Shown here: piece by piece, positions 54,601 to 64,000 of the stretch
How positions within the stretch are numbered: the first letter of the stretch is position 1
Layout: every line of letters starts with the position of its first letter
From: Beverwykella pulmonaria
Taxonomy: Eukaryota > Ascomycota > Dothideomycetes > Pleosporales > Melanommataceae
Direction: 5' to 3'
Assembly: GCA_001599595.1 (NCBI GenBank)
Contig: BCHH01000009.1
Coordinates: 2,171,224-2,235,223 of the forward strand
Length of the DNA: 64,000 nt
Translations under genes and position numbers: made by a program
The notes under the pieces: model-generated
Seen by the model: only the letters and a program-made list of their open reading frames with translations
What the model was told of the DNA's origin: nothing
Database searches by the model: none

Positions 54601-56409
54601 GAATCTTGGGTAAGCATTCTAATCATTCTACCGCTCAGACATAACTGAGATGCAGAGTATCCATGCCTCGCATATTGTGGGTGGGGAAGTGTCTTCTTCT
54701 CACCCTCGTCGGACCGACTCGCTCCCGCCTGATCCCCTGCGCGGTAGCAAGCAGCGTGCTTGTGCTTTTGCATTGCCCCTTGTATGTGGGAGGAAATACA
54801 AGCTGATGGCGGCATGCCCTAGTCCTGAAGCCGTCCTTGCCCAAACGAAGCCCCAGTTCAAACGGACGCACACGGAGTCGCGACTCGCGAATCAAGAATT
54901 GTCCCGTACCCCCATCGCCACGAACCGGAAACCGAAAACACGATCCCAGAGAGCGCGCGCATGCCGATGGCTTGGAGAATGGATTGAAGAGGGCCGTGGT
55001 AATGATTTATAGCTAGGAATATTGAATCGAGGCGATGATATCGCAGAAGTCGTGAGTGAAGATGAAGAATGATGGAGATTCATGCCAGGCTAGACATTCG
55101 GATGAGTAGAGTTATATAGAGTGGTAGAGTAGTGATGCCTGGGAGACACTTTGATATATGGTATGGTATGGCATGGCATGACATACCAGACATTGCGATA
55201 GGCGCGCTTTCCCGATGCCGCGCGCGGGAGTAGCCATCGGCCCGCAAAGAGCATGAAAACCGTGCCTTTCCTTGCCAGAGGCACGTTCTCGGTAGACAAC
55301 CCCGGGCCGTAAGGACGCCACGCTCAGCACGCAAAGGATGTTCGAAGTGGCTGCATAGAATGGGTGGGATGAACGAAGGAGGTCGACGTGAAGGAATGTT
55401 TCTCGGAGGTTGCGTGGGAGAGCCAACGATTAATTTAGGGTGGCATTGAAAGCACACGAGACCAGGCAGGGCTAGCGTCAGATGCTCATGGCAGGCTACT
55501 GCTCAACCTGCAGCAATCTCCCTAGTCTTACATTCACCTGAATTGGGCCTTTCGCATTCACATTGTGTTGAAAGGCCGGCATCGTAGCGAATCGATAACT
55601 ACAGGATAGCCGTGCTTGCTTCCTCTCACACATGCTGCCTGCATCTGCATCCGCTCTGCACTGCGAGTAATAATAGCACCATGCCCGTGGTCCATCCTCA
55701 TTTTCGGGAGATGCACTTTTATAAGGTCTATCCGCGTAAGGCTGAATACAATGGCAATTTCCATGGGCGCCCATGGTGCAGGGGATTCTTAATTGCCACG
55801 AGTTCACACGGGTGTGGACGGCATCATGGCAGAACGTGGAGGTGGTGCAACCCTCGTATACACTCGTATATGTGGTGGCAAGTCCAATTGCCGTGGATCA
55901 AGCCATATGGGGTGAGGTAATGTCGGAATGCGTGGAATTGTGGGCGCGTGTAGAAGTACGTGGCACGACCTAGTGGGTTTCCATTCTATGCAAAGAGTGA
56001 GCGAGTGAGGACAAATAAACGATCTGTTCACTGTATCCAAATCATATTAGTGGTATGATGTCTTTAGTGAGTGCAGAATGCATTTTGAGAGCAGCCGAAA
56101 TCGAACTGTGAGGAGATGAGTATCGCAGACAGTAGTGATAGAAGGCCTCCACCCCGTCATCCATGCCTCGAACTCCGAGCTCATTAGTCCAAACTCCTTG
56201 CTAAGAATGAACCTCCGATATCGATGCTCCTATAACGATTAAAAACTTTTGAAGACAGTAAAACAGAGTTTCCGAAAGCATGGGCCAAAACCAGATGTTA
56301 CCAAAGGACATTCCTCCTCCATACCAACCCATGCCATGAAATGATGCAATGCCGTTCCCAGAAATATGCCTGCTTTGCACTATGAGCGTTATGCCGGTAA
56401 AGCTATTCT
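51673..56409. other. Long stretch with no supported gene
   Basis: 4.7 kb of balanced composition with no RIP-type frames. Short minus frames such as 52403-52480 (RLNARIDKYLNFRDINNVP) and 52967-53332 may be decayed exons, but I cannot connect them. A hairpin GTGGATCC...GGATCCAC lies at about 53517-53548. A simple TATGG/CATGG run is at 55158-55182. A tRNA-like B box is discussed under rejected items. Confidence 0.4.
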
Positions 56410-56828
56410 TTAAGACCGAGTATAGTAGCTTGCGGGTGGAGGTGGAGCTGCCATGTTCACCGTGCCGGTAAGGTTCCTGAGCGCCATCTCGGCGGCATCC
56501 TCGCGTGCTTGCTCTATGTAGTTGCCGTCGTACCAGAAGCGGGCCGAGTAGTGGTTGCCACTGATGACGACGATGCTGGACCAGGCGGTGCGACCTCCTG
56601 ATACACATCAGTCCATACGACGAGTGAAAGAGGGAAAATCCTTACCTCGACGGTCAGACACATCCTGAAAAGTAGGATCACCTAGACAACGGACCGTGCA
56701 ATGATCTGGGTCGTCACCATTCTTAGTAACTCGACGTGCTAACAGCCATCCACATCAACAAATGGATATAGACACTTGGTGCACGTACCTCGAAGTCTCT
56801 GCGTCCAGGTATTTCCGGCAGCAGCCAT
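56410..56828 (-). CDS. Small dsRNA-binding-domain-like protein, three exons
   Basis: Exons 56789-56828, 56646-56681 and 56410-56597 join through GT-AG introns to 87 codons plus stop. Phases close exactly: exon 1 ends CGA G, exon 2 begins GTGATCC. The product contains GGRTAWSSIVVISGNHYSAR, FWYDGNYIEQAREDAAEMAL and RNLTG. This fits the C-terminal two-thirds of a double-stranded-RNA-binding fold, whose last helix has the pattern 'A...AA..AL..L', and the sequence resembles small fungal dsRBD proteins. A lone, truncated dsRBD could act as an RNA-binding accessory, but no role is known. The final residues are Pro/Ala-rich (AAPPPPASYY). A pyrimidine-rich leader and a TATATTTT box (about 56947-56954, complement) lie 120 bp upstream, as expected for an expressed gene. 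Confidence 0.6.
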
Positions 56829-58268
56829 GATCAGAAGGCGATATATCAAATTACGGAATCAGCGACTCGATGCAGATGCCTTTCGAAGATGAAACGACGA
56901 GGATGAGGGAAAGAAGATGCTGATGCGATAAATGCAAATGCACAGAAAATATATCCAATGGAGGGTGTAGTGGTGAGGGTTAGGCGATCAAGAGGAACTG
57001 ATCCAGGGGCAGATACTTATACAGCTTGGAGAGCCTTGCATGCAGTCAGGGAGATGGCGCGCAAAGTATAGTCACGTTCTGCGGGATGCCGAAGCTTTAC
57101 TCAAGCCAAGCGGTACCGAAGCGTCGGGGCCGAGTGAACGAGTTTTTAAGAGCCAATGCAGAAGGGCAGGGACATGATAGGAAGCATGAGGCATTGCGTC
57201 ACAGGAGAAGCCGAGGAACAGCACGAAGTACAAGGATGGGAGACAGGCGACAGAGTAAAACAAGACATGGGGAAACAGTGAGTGAGGCTGGCAGAATGTT
57301 TGGAAGGAGGACAACCCGTACGCGCAGGAGAGAGATGGCTGCTGGGGGTCTGGCGATTTGCCAACTCACCATGCGCAGCGCATAGCGAGGTGTGACGCTG
57401 GGCCCAACCCCGAGATGAGGGTGCGCTGGATGGAGTACTTGTTAAGTATAGGGCAGGAACGCAATAGCGGATTCGGAAGAGTGCGCCGACTGCAGCAGCA
57501 AGGCGAGATGGAGGTCGTTGTGGTTGGGCTTAGCGGCGCCCGAAGTAGAAAAGCGCCCAGCAGCAAGTGAGCGATTCGGGTCCTATCGCATTGTTCAAAC
57601 GGGTACCTACCTACAAGATGTGTTTGAAACGAGGCTTGGAATTGCCCGGTGAGAAATGGGACCAGAGAAACACGGTAAACGGGCGAAGGATTCGCGCCGT
57701 TCCCATCCCCATGGAACGATGTTGCTGCGGCATTATCTGATGTGCATATTATTCAATGTCGTGCTTGCATCAAAAATTAAGGCAGGATAAAACGTATTCA
57801 TTGAGTATGCAGCCCTATTCGTTATTCGTCCAAGCACTGGCAAATATAAATGAAGTAGAAAGATGGGCCATGGAGGCAAGAAACGCCGATGTCACGACCC
57901 CCAAATAATTTTCGCCCTTGCCGCAGATGGTTAACAGATGCAGCAAACAATCTGCTGTACTGCGACGCTATGCATACCCAAACGCTAGACGCCGACGCTT
58001 TCATGCAGATGCTGATGAGAGTAAACGCATGTAAACGCGTGTCGACATGACCAGAAGCAAGAAAAAAAATAAAATTAAAAATTGTCCACAACACAAGACC
58101 AGGCGACGAGATGTTGGAGTCGTGTGGCCCAGCAGTGCAGATTCGATAGCTCGCATGAGCGAGAAATAAACTATGTGCGAGAATCAAATGCAGCCTTCCG
58201 CGCGGGTAGGTCCGCGCCGTTGGGGTGGGTCCCCAATGATCAAACTTGAAGCTCAAAGAAAGGCAAGG
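56829..58268. other. Upstream of the dsRBD gene and 3' flank of the 452-aa gene
   Basis: 56829-57000 is the promoter and leader of the minus-strand dsRBD gene. 57000-58268 has overlapping frames on both strands, none with family features; the last 400 bp probably hold the 3' UTR of the next gene. Confidence 0.4.
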
Positions 58269-59677
58269 CTAGGCCTTCGCAGAAGTTCGGTGTGACGTTG
58301 ACGGATGTCTGCTTGGAGGCTCACCGCCTCTAGTTCGATGGAACACTTCGTCGATCAGACGCATGGGACCAACATATTCCATATTCATCTTCAATGATGA
58401 GGCCCGAATCAGTGGAATGTGTAACTGAGTACTTTGCTTGTTGTGGAACTTGCGCTTGATGCAGTCGTCCACGAGTGCCATAAGCCCAGTTGCAATGACA
58501 ACACTATGTCGAAGGTCAGTTGAGAGCCTCTAGTAAGTCGTCATTGTACTCACTCGGATATGTCGGTGTTTGCGGTCAGAATACTATTATCGGTTATGCG
58601 CATATAGCAAGGCGGCACCCAGCCTCCTCTTTGAGCCTCTTCCTGCGCCTGGTCAGGTGTCAACCGGACGGGGCGGATGTGGGCAAGAATTTCCTTTTCG
58701 TTGTCTGCGCGAATCAGGTAGTAGGAAATGCTCTCTTCATCACAATCCTTGTTGACAACACGCTTCCAAGAATAGCTGTTGCCCCAGTACTCAAAAGCAT
58801 AACGTTTGTGAGACTTGGCGCCTCTGCGCTTGACGTCGATGTGGGCATAGTTTGAGAACTCCAGCTTGATGGTATTGGTAGGCATCAGCGCACGTCCTTT
58901 GACATAGCCAGCCGATTTGGGGCGTGAGTCGTTCTCTTCCTCAACACCACTCCGCAACGACTCATAGCCCGAATCCGAGCGCTTAAGGCCTGCTGCCGTT
59001 GACGGACGGGAGTCGGGCTTGTGCTTGAAGCTCGCGAGTGCAGTGCTTGCTCGCTGCAGTATGGGGCGTTTCTCCGAGGGTGGCTTCTGGTACTTGCGCA
59101 AGGAATGGCACACCTCGCGGCCGGACTCTCTGCAGTATCTGCGGAGAGAGAACTCGCGGGTGCGCAGATCGTGCATGCGGAGATGGAACAGGGTATAGTC
59201 CTGCTTCCTGTGATGGCGCTCCTCGACCTGGGTGTCCACGCGGAGGTTCATGTTTCCATCGATGGTCGAATCGTCGTGCCGAATGGATATGCGCTTGGCT
59301 GTGGGGAAGAGGTCCGCGAAGTCGCGGGGAGTGGTGGGGATGGCATCGACGGGTAGCGGCTCGTGGTGATACTCGGGCACATAGTACTCTGGGACATCGA
59401 AGTCGTCTGCGGGGTCTTCTTCGTCGGTCGAGACGTAGGTGTCGACGGAGACACGAGCGGGTTGGGATGGTGTGCAGTCAGCGTGGTCTCTGGGCGCAAA
59501 GTACGACTGGTCGGCCGCTACGCCTTCGCTGCTGGCTTCGCTGTGCGACACGGGGGTGTTGTAGCTGCTGTATTCCGTGTACGCCGTCTCGTATGAGCGG
59601 TCGCTATTGTCGCTACGGCCGTCAGTGGTGGTGCTGTTGCTCGATTCATACTGTCGCCAGTGCACGGTTCGCGCCAT
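58269..59677 (-). CDS. Conserved fungal protein of unknown function, 452 aa
   Basis: Exons 58554-59677 and 58269-58503 are joined by a 50-bp GT-AG intron (58504-58553) that turns GA|T into Asp and continues DISD-VVIATGLMALVDDCIKR. ATG 59677 is the first in frame. Residues 1-100 are Ser/Thr/Tyr-rich and low-complexity (SSNSTTTDGRSDNSDRSY). About 120-220 form a charged conserved-looking part (FADLFPTAKRISIRHDDST, LFHLRMHDLRTREFSLRRYC, RESGREVCHSL). About 265-375 read like a compact domain (NTIKLEFSNYAHIDVKRRGA, YAFEYWGNSYSWKRVV, ESISYYLIRAD, LAHIRPVRLTPDQAQEEAQR). I do not recognise a named family or catalytic motif. There is no signal peptide or membrane segment. Clean frame and intron support a real host gene. 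Confidence 0.8.
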
Positions 59678-59967
59678 GTTTTAGGATGGATGGGGTTGCG
59701 ATGTCAACAACGAACAGGTAAAGATTGGTTTAAGAATTGCTAAATAGGAGCATTGGCTGTCGGCGGCGTGAGGTATCGTTATAAGGATAGACAGACACTC
59801 CGAGAGTGCGGCCGAAGCAAATGCGCGATCACGGTGCGGAGACGGAAGCTGGGACGGGGGCGGGATAACCTGGCATGTGCGACGGACAGAGGGGAAGGTC
59901 AAATAATGATGGGCGGTATATTCAGAGTTTTCTGCAACTGCACGCCGTATTGGCGCGGCGGCGTGGG

Positions 59968-59977
59968 ATATATATTT
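59968..59977 (-). promoter_or_regulatory. TATA-like box upstream of the 452-aa gene
   Basis: TATATATTTA (complement TAAATATATA) lies 290 bp before the ATG at 59677, in GC-rich surroundings (GGCGCGGCGGCGTGGGA). A long leader would be implied. Confidence 0.35.
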
Positions 59978-62900
59978 ACCGTGGGAGAGGGCGGGATGCG
60001 ATGGTGAGATGTGAGTAGAGTGAGCATCGGGCACCCTGGGTGAAAAAGCCAACGTGCCTGCCAGCCAGCCAGCCGCCAGCCAACACCAAGCCGGCCAGAA
60101 AAGCAGCGCCCCAGGCGACGGATGGGCAGAGACTCATGAGACCTCGCCCTCGCTTCTGTTTGCACGTCTCCCTCTCATCCAACCATGCCTTGGCCTGCAT
60201 TCCGCGGCGAATCGGGACGCGCGCTGCACCCCATGGCGCACAGTGCTCTCGATGACTTGCCCGATCTTGTGCAGCCTGGCCAGCCCAGACAGCGAATCAC
60301 ACACGCAACACACCACGCACTCGAGCTCTCGTCGCAGCGTCGCGGTGTCGCATGCCACTGCCTCAACGTGTCTCGGAGGCCCTGGCAGAAGGACTCTGTT
60401 CGGCGCGACTGTTGACTGCGCAAGGCTGCCTCTGCGCCCATGGCATTGTGACGCCCCAAAAGAACAGCGCCCAGGGCGCCATGTCGACAGTAGCTCTGGG
60501 GAACGCCAGCGGGACCACGCCTGATGGTGTCCGTCTGCCGCCGCTGATCAGCTCCACTCCACGTGCCGCCGGCCTCTTCCGTCGCTGTTGTCTGCTGATG
60601 GCCGAGTGCACAGAGCCTCTGCAACCTTCTCTATTCGCACTTGCATCTCGACGTCATGTGTTGCAGTCACTGTTCCATGCAGTTAATCTCTTCGACTCGT
60701 TGTGCTTTCTGTGCCTTCTGTATCTCCTTGCCCTCCGGCGTCGACATGTTGTGAGCCTTGTGGCCTGCTTGGCTGCCTTGTTTTGCTCTGCATCTATGAC
60801 TGCGGGGCTACAAATTATCAGCGCCCGTTATGCATGAACAGTCACACTGCCCTTCCAGCAACAGTTCGTGTATTTCAGGGCGTTTCGTCCCTTGCGAATG
60901 AACCACGCCTCTGCCTGCGATGCGGCGAGCAATTCCCAATCCTTCGTCTACCCTCATCTACGCCTCAAGCGCACAAGGACGACAGCTCGCACAAGAATAC
61001 CCATTGGATCGTTGTGGAGAGCGCTGATTTGCAATCAGAATCATGCCCCCGAAGAGACTCCCAGAGGTTGCCTCTGAGTGAGAATTGGTACGGGCCTTAG
61101 TACTACTGGCAGATTAGGTACGACTTTCTAGGGCTAAATTGATCCCTTTGCCCTCTGCCTGAATCCTCCTGGTGTTCTTGCAACTGCGCCTTCAGGGCAT
61201 TAGCATGGGGTTGATGCATGCACGGGGACGGCTTTAGAGAGGGGAATCGATTGAGATTCCACACGTGATCGCGTCCTTCACCCTCAAACTATATTCCATC
61301 CACATGTTCCACCATCAGCATATTCCCCAACAGTCTCCACAAACCTTTTCTTCGTCTCCCCGTTTCGTCGCTTTCATCACCCCGGCTTGACGGAGTAGCC
61401 TCATTTACAGAGTGTCCGCACCCGCACGGTTAACAACGCATTGCCCAATCAAGTTGTCCAACGTGTTGTCGTTACATTTCAACCACGACAGCTCTGACGC
61501 GCTGTCCTCCTAAACCATCGTTTTCTGCACACGTTCAGCCACTTCAGTGGGGTCTTTCTTGTGCTGAATGAATTCCGTTTCCATTCCGGCGTTAATGCGC
61601 TCATCGATGATTGATTGCCCTAGCGCCCTCTCTCCGTCTCACTGTCCTCTACTTTTGGCATGGTTCGTTTACCACTGCACTTCCTATTGCTTCAAGGAGC
61701 TCGCGTCCATGGGGGATAGATTGGGGACTAGCAAAGGGCGCCTAGTGGACCTCGCTGTTGGATGGACAGTTCCCCACGATATAATGACACCATTACCCTT
61801 GACGATGATTGATCAATTCCAACCAAACACATCCCTACGATAAAGTTGCGTCTAGCTTCGAGGCGACCACTTGCGGGCGTCTTCGTTACTCGATATGAAG
61901 CCGTCAGATGTAGGACCCCTCTTTCCTCATCTAGCTGGACCGTCGGGAGCTTGACACGCAAGAGACATTCTGATCTCGCAGACCGATGAGAGGAGATGCG
62001 CATCAAAACCTCAAGACGAGGCGCGAGTCCAGATTGTCACTGCACACATGGGAGCCTGCTCATGGTCTTCTGATCAGGGTTGCTTCCAATCCAACTCTTG
62101 GTCAAATTTCCACGGGGTTATCTGTCTACCTAGTTCAGACTGTGCAGACTATCTTCTTGCGCCCGTCGCTTGTATGCAAGGCGCTACTTTGCCCCGCCTA
62201 TTGTCACAAGACGCTCTTTGTGATCGACTTCTGGTGGAGGTTGTCCTTTGTAACAGCCAGTCCTGTTTCCTCTCGCGAGCACTTCCACTACGACTAGTAA
62301 GGTTTAAGAGCTTAGATGCGTGAGTCGATTGACGTCAAGCAGTATCAAGTGTTCTGCAAGTATCTTTACTCACTCGTATGGTCCCTCTTGAAGTGTGAGG
62401 TAACTTTCATAATCCCACTCTTTGAACAGCCATAATTTAGGGAGCCGCAGAAGGCGCACTCGGCGGAAAGCTTGAGAGATTCAAGGTGCATTTACGCTGA
62501 TATCAGGTAGGCAGCCCCTCTTGCTTCTGTCTCCCTCCCTGGACGCCCCAGGCTAACAGTAAAGGATTAGAATTACGAAGAATTCTAATTTGCATGTTCT
62601 AATCTGTTCCGAAACTTCCTTCCAAAGAAGACCACTCCCCGTCAAGGAGGTCAAATATTCACCTCCCCAACCAATCAAGTTCCAATACAGAAGTTGAGCA
62701 ACTACTTCCTTACCCAAACAATAGTCCATTTTCCCTTTATTCCGAGCCATCACTTTAATCTCTCAACGGAGGCGCATGTAGCTGCATAACATGAAGTTCG
62801 ACACGATGATTCTGCTTTCAGCGATCATCCCCGTACGGAGCCTTGCAGGGCAAATATTCACGCCCCATGCAGCTCCCAGGATAGGCAGCCCGAGCCAAAG

Positions 62901-63960
62901 AAACCGCAACCGTAGGCGAAATTTTCTGCTAGCAAGATATAAAAAATAAGGTACAATTAGGTACAGTCCATCAACATGCTGTTAGTTCCCGCAAAAAGCA
63001 ATGAAAGAGAGTAAAATGTCGCAGCAAAAGGAATATGATGGAAGGCGTATGTGGCTTGAAACTTTGCGCGCGTGGTCGAAACAACTAGGGAAACCTTGGT
63101 AAGAGTTTTCGATCATGCTTCTAGGTGGCTTCTGGAAGACGTATTCCCATCTGGATAGCGCCAAGCCCTTCACTGGCAATATTCACGCCACGGAGAAACT
63201 GCTGTGCCAAACGAGGTATCGCGTTGGCAAGCTCTGAGTGATTCTCAACTTAAAATCTAAAGCAGCATGTGTATTGGCATGGCCTTCGATGCCCGACAGG
63301 AAAACTCGGAGCAGTTCGTACGAAGCTAAACTATTATTCACTCCCAGAATGCCACCTCCCAGCGGGAAAACAAAACGGCAGTTTCAAGCAAATAGAAAGA
63401 TTTCTAGATTTCTGAAACGAGAAACATATCTGCAAATATGGTGTGCAGGCACCACGTGAGTTGGTGGTCTGAATTAAATGCTTACGAAATCATTGGGCTG
63501 AATCACGTTGTGATGAGGTGATTCGAATGGTGTGTACGAGGTTCAGCTGGCTAATCGCCACATTGCAACGGTCTCGGAGTTCGGCGGACGGCGCCACAGA
63601 GTTGTTTCATTGCGGGGCTGGCAGGCAGTAATTTGCGGCAGATGCAGCGTAGCTAGTCGTGATTGTGACAAAGTCTTTGATATTCAGGACGTGGCGATAT
63701 TGTAGTGCAAGTCGAAGCATCACGGTCACGTAAATAGTGGCAATGGCCCAATGGGATTGCTCTTTAGGGGGTCGGCACTTCGGCCCTACAGAGCCCCCGA
63801 CTTCCGACTCGTCAAACGCTCATGAAGGGCTGTCGGTCAATCACGTGGGCAGAGCACCGAGACCTACGCCCGGTGAGTCATATCGACAAACCTCATTAAT
63901 CGTCTCCCTAGCATTAAAATCATACAGCTGCTTAAGGTACGAAAATTGGACAGAAGATAC
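59978..63960. other. Long upstream/intergenic stretch, no supported gene
   Basis: 60050-60850 is GC- and pyrimidine-rich with many overlapping frames on both strands, which is an effect of composition. 61260-61560 has CT-rich promoter-like sequence. Nothing from 61000 to 63960 resembles a known protein, RNA gene or repeat. The stretch is free of RIP relics. Confidence 0.4.
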
Positions 63961-64000
63961 AATGGTACGGTTGTTCTTCAAACGAATGTCTGTGAACCTG
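63961..64000 (+). CDS. Possible start of a gene running off the window
   Basis: ATG 63961 (context TACAATGGT) opens 13 codons to the edge, MVRLFFKRMSVNL. It is too short to judge. Confidence 0.12.

Noticed and set aside
54590..54650. tRNA-like sequence on the minus strand (GAGCGGTAGAATG ... GATTCGATCC)
   Set aside because: Box-A- and box-B-like words are present, but no 7-bp acceptor stem, anticodon stem or intact T stem can be folded around them.
57026..57570. + strand Arg-rich frames
   Set aside because: No family features, and the opposite strand is equally open; treated as intergenic.
59038..59721. 227-codon + frame rich in Arg, Cys and Gly
   Set aside because: Antisense shadow of the 452-aa minus gene, with a composition typical of a reversed Ser/Arg-rich frame.
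60054..60837. Overlapping 140-160-codon frames on both strands
   Set aside because: GC-rich region with few stops in all frames; no domain, intron or codon pattern supports any of them.
63770..63830. GGGGGTCGGC...GAGCCCCCGAC inverted words as a possible terminator or RNA hairpin
   Set aside because: The complementary parts are short and interrupted; there is no adjacent gene whose end it could mark.

Overview
The window looks like nuclear DNA of a filamentous ascomycete (Pezizomycotina). A Dothideomycete/Pleosporales source is my inference. Intact genes have short (56-106 bp) GT-AG or GC-AG introns, and the relics contain long single reading frames in which CAA, CAG, CGA and TGG codons have become stops. 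That is the signature of repeat-induced point mutation (RIP). A few Ns (13614, 14357, 18045-18056, 18848, 18914) show that this is draft assembly.

Bases 1-30000 are an AT-rich, transposon-dominated block with no intact host gene. It holds a gag-like relic (1-1100, -), an SNF2-type helicase relic (3480-7640, -), and a 2.1-kb LTR element that landed inside a 54-bp minisatellite (8323-10434, TSD CATTT). It also holds a Plavaka-type DDE transposase relic (10990-14121, -), an unidentified + strand relic (15221-18520), and smaller fragments. A complete Fot1/pogo element with 101-bp TIRs (21584-23943) and a complete Ty1/copia element with identical 133-bp LTRs (24243-29673, TSD CTATC) follow. Related minisatellite arrays point one way at 3.1, 7.8 and 10.4 kb and the other way at 14.7 and 18.6 kb. 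A near-identical ~25-bp motif lies at 2.69 and 19.2 kb, so 2.7-19.2 kb may be one large nested or composite element.

Bases 30000-51700 are a mosaic in which genes sit between transposon debris. The genes are an SDR-NmrA fusion with five exons (30515-32769, frame apparently broken at the last splice site), a cytosolic-looking zinc metalloprotease carrying three H-type lectin domains (37280-39021, -), a secreted PQQ-dependent AA12-type sugar dehydrogenase with five exons (45131-46691), and a SnoaL-like protein (48065-48568). The debris comprises solo LTRs of the copia family (several with clear 5-bp TSDs), a Crypton/Ndc10-like recombinase fragment, a RIP-scarred unidentified gene (34848-36243), a second pogo-like element with TIRs (40124-41976), Tc1-like fragments, a solo LTR with TSD ACAGA (42806-42960), and a hAT-like element with 8-bp TSD sitting inside a copia solo LTR (50288-51023).

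Bases 51700-64000 show no RIP relics. They contain two genes I can support, a small three-exon dsRNA-binding-like protein (56410-56828, -) and a conserved 452-aa Ser-rich protein (58269-59677, -), plus long stretches in which I see no convincing gene. The host genes do not form an evident pathway. Their clearest shared property is location at the edge of a repeat-rich compartment.
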